64,000 nucleotides of DNA from Allolobophora icterica (GCA_963556255.1 OY744609.1:13091290-13155289); one strand, 5' to 3'; counted from the stretch's first letter, positions 44,966-59,300 are shown. Numbers and translations: made by a program. Notes: generated from the letters alone by a model not told the origin.

Positions 44966-45318
44966 TCAAAGATGAATGAGGTCACATAACTTTTGGCTTT
45001 GCTGTTGTGTCAGGTGCGACGAAAGCTTCGTTGCAAAGTCAGCAGACCGCACAGCGGTCCCCAAAGACGTCATCGTGATTTGGGCTGGACCATCTTTTGG
45101 CTGAGGCGTAAACAGGGCAAGAAAAGACAACAGACGGCGGTCTGTGCCTGACCTCATCTTTGGAAGATATGTGTCAAGGTCAAATCCATACCTGTACGCA
45201 GGTACATTCGCTTCCTGTGCAAGGTGACCGCTATAGCGAACTTTCACAGTCCAGCATAAAAGATTTGCTGTGATCGGCCAATCTTTCTGGGATATGTTGA
45301 TCAGCAACCTAATATATA
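44966..45318 (-). CDS. 3' terminal exon of an unidentified gene
   Basis: Minus-strand open frame of 116 codons ending in TGA at 44966. It is preceded by TGCATTGCAG, a good splice acceptor at 45321-45319, with phase 1. The encoded sequence is well mixed and protein-like (QKDWPITANLLCWTVKVRYS, YRYGFDLDTYLPKM, RRLLSFLALFTPQP, SADFATKLSSHLTQQQ). It has no low-complexity and no transposon motif. I do not recognise the family. Upstream exons should lie at higher coordinates but none could be joined; SBSPON-like exons occupy that strand from 48527. It could also be a relic. Confidence 0.5.
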
Positions 45319-45813
45319 CTGCAATGCATTTACAGAGGCTTCATAAAAGGAATACTTCATTGTCAAACCATGCAAAATCATAAGTTACCACTCACGTGAC
45401 GCCGTTAATAGCAAACACTAATAGCCAACAGTAATTTACCTTCATGATTTGACCATTTCTTGCGGAAAATTACCCTCGTGCATATTTCGTTAGAGTCATA
45501 ATAAGACTGGTAAATTTTGTGCTATAATATGTATTTCTCAGCAGACTTTATTCTGATCAATCCAGCTGTAAAATCGTGAGGCATTAGTCCTTTCTTCTAT
45601 TTCATTATTAGACTAAAGAATTTCTCTCTTCTTTTTTTCTTTTGTATGCTTAAAGTTTACTTGACGGTTTAGTCATGCGCTATATAAACACAGACAAAGC
45701 TAAAAAAAGACCAGCGTCCACACCTCCGGCAGTTTGTATAAAATTCAGTCATCTTTCTCTAGTACCCTATACATGTAGAGCTGATATGTTCTATAAGAAC
45801 TCAACTGGACTTT

Positions 45814-45860
<47 letters not shown>

Positions 45861-46659
45861 TATTTTAATTATAGGGCCTTGTATATAAAGTTTCCCGCCA
45901 ATTCTGTTCCGTTGGCATCCCTGGATGATGAGTCAGACTTAAGGCGCGAACATCAGAGCCAGCTGCTGATTCTGCTGCTGCAGCTGTTGCCGACAGAACG
46001 GTGACGTCAGGCGTCTGGCGGGAAACTGATCTCTTTATAAAGAACAGAGGCCGTCATACAAGGGCAGTCCAGCATTTGCAGAGGTTGCATTGATTATTAC
46101 CACCCATAAGAACACTCGCTATACCTTGCGACCAAGAACTCACAATCGCATTATAGGCTGCACAAAACTGATGGACAAATTAGATAGACTTTTTTTATTA
46201 GGATGCTGTATATATTTTCTAATTTGTCTGGCATGTATGTAAACCAGAGTGTGTTATATCAACTGGTCAAATAAAGAATATACTTACTTACTTAGTTACT
46301 GTTCGTTCGCAAGCAAATTTTAAAAGTCTACAGTGTACTTTCAAGTAGATGTTTTCGATAGGTCTTTCTTCGTCGTGGATTAAACATAGCTAGCGACTAT
46401 CGATCTTGTATTGCATTTATCGATCAGGCCTAGATCTCTTGCTTCTGGTTCTTTAGTCTGAAAGCTAAATTTGGGGTAAAGTTGCCGATTGATATTCAGT
46501 ATTTGAAGTGATTGCTTCCTCATGTCTAAATTTGTATTGTTTAGTACACTTAGCAACTGTTAGCGAAGTTGTAGTAGGTCTTTGTGTTTTTGTCCATTCT
46601 GGTTGCTTTCATATGACTGTCAGTTGACTTCGTAATTAAACACGTCGTTACATTCATGG
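45319..46659. other. Non-coding stretch with TA microsatellite
   Basis: (TA)n at 45825-45856. The segment 45890-46020 reads in the plus frame as ASLDDESDLRREHQSQLL..., a short helix-like stretch that may be an exon or relic. No flanking evidence. Confidence 0.35.
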
Positions 46660-47045
46660 AGACCTTTGGATTTAGAAGCAGGGCCTAGTAATGGACAAGA
46701 GAGTAGTATCCATCCTATGTCTTCTCGGCCTCGGTCTTCCTGTACATTGGCTCAGATTCTAGGATGCATAGGTTCTATTGCAGAGAGGTTAGATAGTCTA
46801 GCTGTAGGTCAGTCGGACTTAGCCTTTACTCAAAGTGAATTAGCTAATGGTTAAAGTGAATTAGTTCACGGCTAGACAGAACTAGCTAGTACCGTAGCAG
46901 AGCTAAGAGGTAGCCAAGTAAACCTAGCTATAGTAATGTAGCTGAAATGAGGGATAGTCAACTGGAATTAAGAGTCCATCAGGCTGAACTTAGCACCCAG
47001 AACCGGGAGTGGGCGACGGCGTAACAGAGCCTTTCATAGACTTAT
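46660..47045 (+). pseudogene. Decayed coiled-coil ORF, possibly retroelement gag-like
   Basis: The plus frame reads IAERLDSLAVGQSDLAFTQS, ELANG, stop, SELVHG, stop, TELASTVAELRGSQVNLA, stop. Leu recurs every seven residues, as in a coiled coil. Two stops (TAA, TAG) stand where Gln codons would keep the heptad QxEL pattern, so they look like C-to-T decay of CAA/CAG. Short coiled-coil ORFs of this type occur at the start of retroelement gag genes, but no polymerase is linked here. Confidence 0.4.
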
Positions 47046-47066
47046 GTGAAGAGGAATAAGAAAGAA

Positions 47067-47113
<47 letters not shown>

Positions 47114-47269
47114 AGAAGAAGAAGAAGAAGAGGAAGAGGAAGAGGAAGAGGAAGAGGAAGAGGAAGAGGAAGAGGAAGAGGAAGAGGAAGAGGAGGAGGA
47201 GGAGGAGGAGGAGGAAGAGGAAGAGGAAGAAGAAGAAGAAGGAGAAGAAGGAGAAGAAGGAGAAGGAGG

Positions 47270-47322
<53 letters not shown>

Positions 47323-47520
47323 AAGATTAAGAAGAACAAGAAGGAAAAGAAGAAGAAGGAGAAGAAGGAGGAGGAGGAGACGAAGGAGGAGGAGTAGGAG
47401 AAGAAGAAGAAGGAGGAGAAGGAGAAGGAGAAGGAGGAGAAGAAGAAGAAGAAGAGGGAAGGGATTAGGAGGAAGAACTATGGGATCAAGAATAATAATA
47501 AGAACAAGAACAAGTAAAAG
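47046..47520. repeat. Purine-rich GAA/GAGGAA/GGAGCA tract
   Basis: About 470 bp of GAAGAA, GAGGAA and GAGCAG triplet or hexamer repeats, more degenerate than the array at 36351-36867. Overlying ORFs are artefacts. Confidence 0.95.
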
Positions 47521-47584
47521 GAAAGAACATAAAGAAGAACAAGAAGAACACAGAATAATAAGAACACAGAACAAGAAGAGCAGT

Positions 47585-47672
47585 CTCTTAGGCTGTTGAG
47601 AATTTGAACCCCCACCGTTTGATTGACAGTCTCGCTCTCTAATCATTATACTACAGCGCATCCCAGTGTTTA
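47585..47672 (-). mobile_element. tRNA-like sequence
   Basis: Minus strand: GTAGTATAATGATTAGAGAG (box A-like) and GGGGGTTCAAATTCTC (box B-like) about 45 bp apart. The acceptor stem does not close well, so a SINE head or tRNA pseudogene is likelier than a functional tRNA. Confidence 0.45.
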
Positions 47673-48526
47673 TTGACATTAATTATAAAATGAAAACAAA
47701 GGTTGTATGATACGGTGTGTATAATAATTTACATATCAAACGAATTAGGACTATACTTGTTACAGTTTAACTAATTTCAAATGTTCAGGTTTTGGTAATA
47801 ACAAGTTTCTATAACGCCAAGATATGTGTAATGCAGATGTAAATCATTTAATGCAGCTACAGGAATTGCGCGCAAAGTACTTTGACCTGTTTACATTACG
47901 GCGCTACATGCGTTGACCTTCTATGAGGAGAGGCTAGAGGGAGGATCCAGGCTTGGCACGGGGGGGGGAGGAAGCTATATGTGGGTTCTGTGGTGGGGGG
48001 CGATAAAAAGTGGCATCAGTTCTCAAAGTGTATGGGGCGTATACGTCCATGACCAATTTCCCTTTAAACAGGGTACTAAGGTTTGTATCAGACTATGTCA
48101 CACTGTCACTAAGCGACTAAAGGCATATTAACCCATACATCGCTCTAGCCCACTGATCTCTCCCCAACTGGTCCAGACCATCTCCCATCCCTACCGCATG
48201 CCCAAGAACATTTGTTGACAGACAAACAGACAGACAAACAGACAAACAGATGGACAGAGACTGAGAGACAGCCATTCAGGACCAATTTGGGCCATATTTT
48301 GGGTACTTCGTGGGATAATGAGTCCTACATGAGGCTCATATGGGCTTGTTGGCAGAGATGGTAGCCCGTTATGTATACAGATTACAATATATATTGCTCC
48401 TTCACGCGAGGCCTTCATCCCTCTTGCCAACAGCTACCCGGACCCTGCCTAGAAGTAGCCCGCGTTTGCACCCATTCTTCGACCGGCGCAACACGAGGTC
48501 AGTCAGAGAGCCACTCCTTCAGCTCC

Positions 48527-48830
48527 TCAGAGGAAGACGAAGCTGGGTTCCACTTCCGGTCGACAGTGGCACGGTCGATGTCTCGTCATCATGATCCACC
48601 TGCCGTGACATCCTGGGATTGTAACTGCGTTCCACCGTGTCTCCATCTGGTGAACTCCGTGACCCCGACAACGACCACCCAGGTGGGACCTCATGGCCAA
48701 TGATGGACACTCGACGCAAACGGTCAGTCCTCTGGTCAGTCCTCTGCTGGACAGTGAAACTGACCATGGGCCAATGGACGCCGAGTGGCAGGAGAGGCGA
48801 GTCTCTGTTAGCTCGTAGCGGGCGCAGTAT
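48527..48830 (-). CDS. SBSPON: SBSPON-like exon 4 (C-terminal domain and stop)
   Basis: Acceptor ATTTTTGTAG at 48831, 304 bp to stop at 48527-48529. [23 protein letters not shown] and CHGRW match the conserved SBSPON C-terminal region. Confidence 0.9.
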
Positions 48831-51800
48831 CTACAAAAATACACAATTATCAGTGAGTAATTAATAATGCTTGTTAAATTAATATTAAGTTAACATTATG
48901 TAAGACTTCGAAGCATTAGAAGAAATTAAAGAAAACCAAAAGCATGCAACAGCCAGTCAGGCAGACAGATAGACAGACACACACACACACAAACAGGCAG
49001 ACACAGACAAACAGACAGACACAAAGACAGACACAGACAGACAGATAGACGGAGAGAAATAGGAATTAACGAATGAATACAAGAATAAAGGAAGAGAGAA
49101 AGGAAGGAAGAAAGAAGAATGGAAGAAAAGTAGGAAAGTATTAGCATCTATCTTGCGTCGGAGCTAAGTGACCATTATTCATACGAATTATGCCTAATAA
49201 TTGTCGGTTTCTTGATAAGTTATTCATTATTCTGCACAGGCTGCGGACAACCCTGACGTTTCAGGAAGGCGCTACATGAAGCGGCAAGCCATCACAATGC
49301 ATTACATTACGTCATCGATGGAAGAGATTTCCTGTTCTGATTTAGGATCACGTCTGTAATTGTCAACGCGAGTGTTGTTCAACCAGCCTCCGCATCTATC
49401 CATCCATCCATCGACCACACCACCATCACCAACTTAATGATGCGGTAGCATCGTAACAGAGCCAGAAATCCCTCTCTTCCCTTCCCCTCCTTCCATCTCT
49501 TTTTCTCTCTGCTTCTGTCTATGTGTGCGTCTTTCTACCTCTGTCGCTATCCGTCTCTTTCTCCTTCTGTCCTTGTCAGTCTCTCTGTGTCCGTCTTTAT
49601 CTTTCTCTTTCTCTGTGTTTTTGTCTCCGTCTGTCTGTATCGGTGTCTTTCTGTCTGCCTGTTGGTATGTTTCTCTCTACCTTCCCCTTCTCTCTTTCTG
49701 TTTCGTCTGACTCTCTCTCCCCCTTTCCGTGTGTGTTGCTGTCTGTCTGTCTGTCTGTCTCTGTTTCAATTTGTCTATTTTCCTCCCTCCATCTCTGTGT
49801 TTCTATTTAATTGTCTCCTATAACTTTCTGCCTGCCTGCCTGCCTGCCTGCCTATCTGTCTGCTTGTCCGTCTGTCTGCCTGTCCGTCTGCATGCCTGTC
49901 TGTTTGCCTGTCTGTCTGTCTGCCTGCCTGCCTGTCTGTCTGTCTGTCTCTTTCTTTTTTCCTGCCGTTCATCGTCCTCAATCCGGCGCCGCTAGTTTGT
50001 CATTATCGGCGAACGGACCGGAATAATTGGCACCATTAGACGATGAGATACAGAGGCTGAGAGAAAAAGATGCGGCCAAGACATAAGATGCAATGATGTG
50101 ACAACACTACATTCCGTTCCGTTTCACATGATGTACATGCAAATACACATGATGCGAAGGTTGTCTTATATATACATGCATATGTACATACAAATATATG
50201 AATACACATATACACATGCGTATATTTACACATATACATGCATATGTATATATACAAATATATACACATATATATGCATATATATCTATATATATATGCA
50301 CATATATATATGATCATGTATACATGTACCTATATATTTGCACATATATACCTGTATATGTGTATACACATACATGTATATGCACATAAATATGCATACA
50401 TATGTATATACAATGTACATATATAGCACATAATTATATACATGAATATATATACTATGTTATGTATTTACATGAATACATTCATATATATATATATACA
50501 GACATTTATTTAGACACATATATACGCAGGTACCATTTCATATATATCATATATTTTATATACATGTATGAAATAAATTATGGATATTGTTCTTGTCGTT
50601 ACCTACATGCCCAGGCATATGGTTTCTCGTAATTTTGGCAATAAGAAATGTCATTAACAGCGGTCTGCGGACAGAAAATTATTCCTTAAGATTTCCGGTT
50701 CTGGACTCGGTCGAGGTTTGCCTTTACCGGAAGAGCTATACCATTAGTGGTTTTATTCGGTATACGAGATGCATTATAGATTTGTCCTGGAGTTACTAAT
50801 GCGACACGATACAATTATACAATACAATACAAAGAAATGTATCTCATCGACATGAAGGAGCCACAGTAGTACTCAGAAAGGCATCGAAACGTACATGGTA
50901 TTAAATGTGCGATATGGTATTTAATATGGGTACTGACTGTGTTTAAAAATGGCACTGAATATGGTATTTCATGTGGCACTGAATGTGGTCTTCAATATGG
51001 TACTGAATACGATATTGAATATGGTACTTAATATGGTACCGCATATAGTACTGCGTACAGTACTGAACATAGTTCGAGAATTCGTGACTTTCGGTTTTAA
51101 AATTCGTAAAAATTCGCGAATTTCTGGTCTTTTTTAAAATTCGTAAAAATTCGTAAAAATTCTTTGGGCCATTGTTGGGCCTTTTTTTACATTGACAGTG
51201 GCGTTTTGCAAAAACAGAGTAAGCAGCAACAACAAATGTGATGACGTCATGATTTGTTGTGTTAAGCTTCTGCTTAGAATTTAATAGGCCTATGGGATTC
51301 AATATTAAAGTTTATTACGTTACGAGTTAATTTAGTTAAAATTTAATTTCTTAAAGATGAAAGAACATGGACCAGAGTGGAAGTATGTAGTAATTTTGGA
51401 GGAAAAGAAAAGGGTAATCCAAAAATACAGTGTTGTTTTTGTGACAAGGAATTTTTTTGGTTTTTCTGCCCGAATTCGGGAGCATTTGCATGGTGAAAAT
51501 ACATAAATCAGAGTCTAGTGGGATCAGTGGGCTGTTTCTGACTCAGAATCAGAGGACGATGAAGTAGAAAACACAGCTGGGTGAAGTTGCCAACCATTTT
51601 AAACCATGTTTGGTTGCAAGCTGTGTTAGTGACTGACTTGTCACACTGGAGCTGGGGCACTGGTGGTTTTTCGTTCTGCTGACTGACATTCACAGTCACA
51701 CAACCCATCTATGATAGAAATCGAAGTTTAAGACTCGAAGTAGAACAGTAACTAAATATCAGTACTAATGTGTTGCTAGTCAGCTATCTTTCACGGCTGA

Positions 51801-53243
51801 TTGATTGATTGCCTATGACATCGACATTTACGTGCCTAAAAAGTTGAAAAGTCAACAAATAATAAAATTCGTTGCCATGTCAAAGAATTCTATTATTTTA
51901 TTATTTCACGAATTTTAAAGAATTTTAAAACTGCAGTTTTAAAATTCGTTAAAATTCGTGAATTTTTAAAATTCGTAAAATTCGTAAAATGCGAATTCTC
52001 GAACTATGGTACTGAATGTAGTTTTGAATGTGGTACTATATAATATTGAATATGCATGGTACTGCAAATGATATTGTTTATGGTACTGAATGTGGTCTTG
52101 AATATGGTATTACATATGGTACTGCATATGGTACTGAACATGATTTTGAATACGGTACTGAACATGGTACTGCGCTTGGAACTGAATAGAGTTTTGAAGA
52201 TGGTATCGAGCAGTGTTGAATGCATGTGGTATTGAGTATGGCACTGAATATGATACTGACCATACTACTGAATAGCCTATATAATATGGTAGCATTTAAG
52301 GCCGCAGTGTAACATTGAATATGACTATGGATGAAGGCTGCGCCTATGAGCTTTTAGCCACATTCAGCGTTTTAGCCGCATTCAGCGTTTTAGCCACATT
52401 CAGTGTTTTAGCCACACGACATAGCCCTGTAGGCCTATATAATATCTGCCACTGACATTCAATATAGGCCTACTTGTAGGCTTCAAAAAGATCTGCATCT
52501 TAGGCCTACCATCTGCTTACTGAATATTCACGAACGTATACCAATGTGGAGCAGTATGAGAAATTGGGGGACGTAGGGCCTAATATCTGAACATGATATA
52601 GAGGAGAGAGGAATGAGAGTGGAAAGAGAAAGGGGGTCAGTCACTCCATTTGCTCAATTTATGCGGAATTCTCTTTCGGAGGACTTAATGGATTTTCCGG
52701 GCGGCATCCCAGTCCGGCGACATATAAACTTGTCGCATTTGTTTTCGTCATGAGCGTCGGCGAGAACTGTTATCGAGCGAACCGGTTTTCGTTTGCGTGC
52801 GGCTCTCGGTTTTCGTTCACGTTTTTTTGGCGCAGTTCCTGCGAGACCGGGCTACACACGAAACAGTTCACAAATTTACGCAGAGCGAAAGATGGAGCAG
52901 GTCCTACAATGTCGACTGCAGGCCTCTCATAAGTGCATTTCTCTGTATGTTTTGTCATACTGCACGATAAAGTCGTCCGCTGAACAACAGAAAATAGAGC
53001 GTGTGTCGACGGAATTTTCCTTCTCTTGTCTTACAGTCAACCGAGTGTCCTGCAGCGGAAATGCATCGGGTGTTTTATTGACCTCAGGACTATAGGTGCA
53101 AGAGGGGATCGCGAAGACAGACAAACAGACATTGAGCCATCCATTCAGACAGACAGACAGATAGTCGTATAATTATATACATATATAGTCAGGTCTACAG
53201 AACGACACATAATTCATGCATGCAGACCCTTAGACCTTTTAGG

Positions 53244-53321
<78 letters not shown>

Positions 53322-56300
53322 TACACACACAGACAGACAGATAGACAGATACACACACAGACGCACACACAGACATATATGAGACATATATACAGTACAG
53401 ACAGGCACACAGACAGAAGGACAGACAGAAGGACAGATAGACAGGCAGCTATACGGACATAGAACCATCCATTCAGACAGACACGCAGACAGACAGACAA
53501 GCATATATATAGTCAAGTCTACAGAATGACGCATTATTCATGCAGACCCTTAGACCTATTAGGAACAAACAGAAAGACACACAGACACACACACAGACGG
53601 ACACAGACACACAGACACGGAAAACAGACAGACAAACAGAAGGACAGATAGACATGCAGCTATACTGACGGGAGTCTTTCGTGTTTCATTTTCTCGTCTT
53701 CCACATTATCCATCTCATTAGCGAATCCTTCCCCGGGAATCATTCCGTTCGTTCGGGAAGAACTAGATCCATTCTGTTCCAATCTTCGACTCAATCCCAC
53801 AGGAACGATTTCTCCGGATTCTAAATTCAACCAAAAATTTCCTTTTGTAATTTATTTATTGCAATCAGACGATAATTTATCGCCTTTAATTGTGTTGGTA
53901 TTGACAACGCTTTCTCGTCATTTATTTATAATGCAAAAATTCTCGTATTACGTACAATTACAATCGCTAATTTATAGCGCACATATTCTAGATTATTCAG
54001 TTAGATTTGCCAGTGCCCTATACAGCGATTGGTGTTCCAGAGGTGCCATGGAACAGGGCCAACTCAAGAGGGGGCGCACATTTCGAGACAAAATGATTTA
54101 ATTGTTTAACTAATAGCTTTATCTTGAAATGTAAAATCAATTTTAAGTGAAATAAATGCAATAAAAGTAAGTAACAACAAATAAAAGCGTATAGATATAA
54201 TTAATTATGTAATATTAATAGATAGATAGGCCTAACTAACCATGCAAGCTTATTTAAAAGATTGAAGTTTGAGCATATTTACAGTAAATATTATAATAAT
54301 TCGTGATAACAAATTTGGTCGTTATTGGTTAAGTTGATCTTTAGGGGGCGCTATATTTACGCTTAGCACAGAGCGCAATTATAGCTCGCTACGTTCCTGC
54401 GATTCGCGTTTGGTTCTCGATTATTTCCGGTCAAATGATTATGAATTTTGAATGTGATGTTGCGTGATTTATTGCTTTGACACGGCAAAAGCGGCGCTAT
54501 AGAAGTTTCAATATCAGGTTAGATTAGATTCAGAGGCGGCGCTACACCAGGGCGCGCCAGTGCAAATGCCCTGGTAAAAAAGCCTTTGCCCTGGTCGATG
54601 CCCTGCCAGAATTTTTGCCCTGTCCAGAATTTGTTCGGGCATATTTGTAATAACCTGAGATATAGATTAACTAAATTCACTACATGTTAAAAATTTGCTT
54701 TACAAATGTCGAAAAGCTTCCGGTGGACTTCGCCCATCTGATCTCCTTACTATAGACAACTATAATAGTACAGGGGGAGGGGCGATTTATGGCGAGCGCG
54801 GTAGCTTGATCTTATATGGTCACCATTTAAGCACGCGCTACCGCGCTCTCCATAAATTGCCGTCTGCACTGGTTACTTATATGACTGCCCTGGCTATGCC
54901 CTGGTTACAAAAGATGTCTGGCGCCGCCACTGATTAGATTATCAACGATATAATCCAGCGATTGTGGCTACTCCGTGTAACGATCCTGCACACAATTGTC
55001 TATATAAGTGGGATTAATATAAAACAAATAAATTAATTAACTAACTAACATATACACAAATAAACAAACAACGAAGCAAATAAACAAAGAAATAAACACA
55101 CGTAAAAAACAAATAAATAAAAAACACATAAATTAACAAATAGGCCTATGCAATCAAACAATCACACAAAGAAATAAATAAATAACGATTATAAGTAAAT
55201 AAATAGCTAAATAAATAAGATTACCTTTGAGTTCATCTAGGCCGCTGTGGGGATTGGATGTCCTCGTGGGCATCAGTTTGCACCGAGTTGCCTCGCAGAC
55301 GAGTTTCTGCACGGTCGGCTGGCACGGTCTGCCATTGTTGGCCGGTTGAACGAGCACCTGCCTCGTCCGCTGTCGACTCCCGAAGCCACAGGACACGTCA
55401 CACTCACTCCACTCCGTCCACTCTCTCGACAAGACGCAATCGATGGCTACGAAGGCAGACACACGTACACACGTGTAGTCATCTAGACATTTAATACTGC
55501 GCCTTTAGTGGGGTGAATTACAACTGTATTTGACATTACACTCCTCCAACGTTCAGAAATGCACACACGACCTTATGATAGAACATTGATGGAACTGGGC
55601 AATTGTGAAGTAAGGGTTTGTTCATGGTCCTTATACATACTATACTAAGTGCACTGACCTACACTATCGGTGGGAAGACCAGACGGCGAGAGAGAGGACT
55701 AGCGATCCGACCTCACATGCCGAGACTAAGAAAAATGAAGTCGCTGACACGTCGTGCATATACCCATGGCTGCCTCGCAGGCTGGCTTAAGGGACTGCTC
55801 AGCTTCTTCTCTTCCTTCTCCTTCTCCTGCTGCATCTTCTCCTTCTTACTTCCTCTTCTCCTCCTCTTCCTCCTCCTTTTGCTTCTTGTTCTTGTCATTC
55901 TTCTTCTCATTCTCCTCCTCCTCCTCCTCCTGCATCTCCTCCTCCTCCTCCTCCTCCTCCTCCTCCTCCTCCTCCTCCTCCTCCTCCTCCTCCTCCTCCT
56001 ATTCTTCCTCCTTTTGCTTCTTGTTCTTGTCATTCATCTTCTCATTCTCCTCCGCCTCCTCCTCATTCTCCTCCTCATTCTCCCTATCCTCCTCCTTCTG
56101 CTTCTCCTCCTTCTCATCCTCTGCTTCTCCTCCCGCAATGCATTGTTCAATTACAACATCTGGAGTGCATCTTTCAGTTCATTTCGCTCTTGTTTCCAGA
56201 ACAACGAACGCACAGTGGGCCTCCGGTGAGTTTCTGTTGTAGAAGTGCTGCACAGATTCTTCATTACAACTTAAACAATGAGAGTTGTTTAAATATAAAT

Positions 56301-59300
56301 ACAACAGCAATGACAGTGAGGTTCTAATGTCGCAGTCTTAATGCATTTAACCTATGTATGCATGTGCGATAATGTGTGTTTGTGTATGCACGTAGGCCTA
56401 TGTATTGTACATGTATGTACATGCATGTACGTATATATATGAAATGTATGACTTGTATTATTTTATTTATTATGAACACTTTTAACGCGTGCATGCATGT
56501 ATGCATGTATGTATGCATGCATGAATGTATGTATGAATATATGTATGTATGTATGCATGCATGTATGTGTGAATGTGTGTATGTATGTGCGTATGTATGT
56601 ATGCATGTATATGTGAATGCATATATGCATATATGTATGCAAGCATACTGATATGTAAGGATATATGTACGTATATATGTATGCATGATGCATGTATATA
56701 TGTATTTATGTATGCATTCAATGTATGCATGCATCGGCTCACAGTGGCCCATGTGAGACCGTTCACTTCCCTGAGCCCTGAGGCTGCCTTCCTATGGCGG
56801 AGTCCATCGAACCGTCGCAGCAGTGAGCCAAAATTGGCGACCATTAGTCCATCATTAGATTGGCGATTTTCAGGCTAAATCACAAATAATCCAGTTACTT
56901 TTCCACCTCGAGGCCAACTAATCCCTTTCCCAGCAAGACGCCGAATTGTTGGTTTTCGCTAATGGACTCCTTCTGGAGTCTAGACAGATCGTAGGTCATG
57001 TCTAAGATTAATCTGTGTTCTGTCGGTCGGATTGCATTCGTAACGAGAACAAATTGGAACAAAAGAATAGAAGCCAAGACATATATTTGGTGATTCATGT
57101 GGAAGTCAGAAGGTCAACCCAAGAGAGATCACCAGACAATGGATCATAATATAAGCTTATTATTTGTTGCGAGCCTTCATCCGCCATAGAATTGCAACAT
57201 AAATATTGAAGTTAGCCATTGTTAAGATCGAACGCAGCAATGAATATATTTTCATTAGCAATGGCATCATTATTTAAACTCACGTAGGGGTAGGGGGTTT
57301 GAAAACGTTTGACAATTCTTGACAAGGGGGGTTCAAGACAAATTGACGTCAACAATAATTTTATCAAAAAGCAACCATAGATTCGGAAAGTCTTTATGAG
57401 TGATCTATTTCTGTTTTGTTTGTAATTTAATCAAACGCGATATTTTCTTCGTTTCAAATTATCTTGTTTATTGTTCCCAGATTAAATGAGAAAATGTGCT
57501 ACAAATCGCTTAAATGGAATATCCTGGGTTCTTTTAGATATCTATGTTCGAAATCTAATATTTTCAGCTTATCTTCAGTGAAAGAACATTTTTTCTTTGA
57601 ATCAGTGGTTAATATTAAACGGTGAGAAACTGTGCAGGCTTATTTAAAAATTGTCGATTGAACATGTTTATAGTAAGTAGGCCTATAATATTCGAGATAA
57701 CAAATTTGGTCGTTATTGGTAAGCTGATTTGGGGTGGGTGGTCACGCTATATTTACGCATGGCACATGGCTGTTTCAATGTGACTTCGTTTCTTGGTTAC
57801 TTAGGAGACCCTCTGAGGCTCTGACTCCGGAGTGAAACATTAAATGCGTCCTCTTTTTTCCTTCTTTCCGTGTCCTTTGGCTACCCATGTATCTGGCAAC
57901 CCTTCACAGGGTGCACTTTAGCTTGCTACGTTCCTGAATTTAACTATAGTATTAAAGATAAGTTTTAATGTAATATAATTTTGTTAATTTATTATTGTGT
58001 TATTTAAACTGAAACAAAACTGGTTTTTTTTATTTTAGTGAGGGGTAAATTTTTTTTGACATAATTTTATTAGGAGGTTCTTGAATGCTTGACTGTTGTT
58101 GACAAGGGGAGGGGTCAAAAACTGCCTAAAATTTGTTTACATAATTAATGGACGACCCCTTAATTAAAAGCACCAACAATTAATGTTTTTGAGGGCAAAT
58201 TTCGAGAAAAGACGAGAGCAACATCTAGCTGTGAGCGTGTTGGATTGTCAGTATCACATCGGGATCGCGAGAGCAAAACTTTGCTTAAAAATTTCAGTTC
58301 CACTTGCAACCCCTAATCAACTCGGTCCGAAAGAGTACGTTGACCGTACACTGTCTGTGGGAAAGTAAGACGGCGAGGGAGAGGACTTGCCACCCGCCTT
58401 CTATGCCGATGCTTAAAAACTAAAGACGCTAACACCCCATTACCATGACTCACTTTCGGGGCAAGCTCTAGGCATTGCTCTATTTCTTCTTTTCTTACAA
58501 GAGACGAATACTTTGATGAATGCCGCTTATCTTCCATTCAATGAAAACAGAGCGGTCCGCACACATCGCTTTAAACGTAGCAGTTCTTCACTTGAATCGA
58601 CTGACTGCTACACAACCTAAACCTATCTCACTTGGTTCTTCCCCAGTCTACTTACATCCTGCAGACATAGTCGCAGCTGATGGCTTAGCGTGGCTCTCCA
58701 TTTGCGTCCTCTGTCTTCCGTCAGCGCTGTCCACACGTTTCCCACGGATCTATATTCTCCCCCGTCGCGTTAATGGCACGAGCCACTCAACCCCAGTCTG
58801 TCGGTCTCGTTTTTCACTTGTGTCGACTGGCTTTTATCGCTGGTTTCGTTGCAGGCAGTCGTCTGCCACTTCCACGCCACCTGAGCCTTTCATGTCGCGT
58901 GCAGTAGTACATCAAATCAACCGTTTATACAAACCAACATCCTTCAGACTACAGTGGCGGATTTAAGTAAGTAAGTAAGTAATCTTAAGACTATTAGCGC
59001 GAGACAAACGTCTACACTTTACAACAACGATGCATACAGTAGTGGAAAAGTAACACAATGTCAGCAGGTAAAACCGATGTCATATTACAAACAGCATAAT
59101 ATACAGCTTATAAATATCAATAGGAACAAACGAGGCCATAGCCTAGGGTCGACGATTGATTTTAGAGAGAGTAAAAAATTGAAAAAATTAACAAATTGAA
59201 CATTCAATTTAATTTTAAAGTGCGAGCGAGGCAACAATAAATACGTAGGATTATAACGTTTAAACTCTGGAACATAAATATTAGGGGCGGTAAAAAAAAC

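Noticed and set aside
47585..47672. Functional tRNA gene on the minus strand
   Set aside because: Box A and box B look plausible but the stems do not close well enough; a SINE head is more likely.
46990..47679. 229-codon Leu/Pro-rich ORF on the minus strand
   Set aside because: Translation of the degenerate purine-rich triplet tract.
53195..53534. Cys/Val/Ser-rich ORFs resembling secreted proteins
   Set aside because: Produced by GACA/TGTC tetranucleotide repeats.
55618..56242. Leu- or Ser-rich ORFs of 160-200 codons
   Set aside because: Translation of the CTC/CTT tract and the neighbouring dispersed repeat.
58520..58966. 148-codon plus-strand ORF
   Set aside because: No motif, no splice or promoter context, and adjacent to a dispersed repeat; probably chance.
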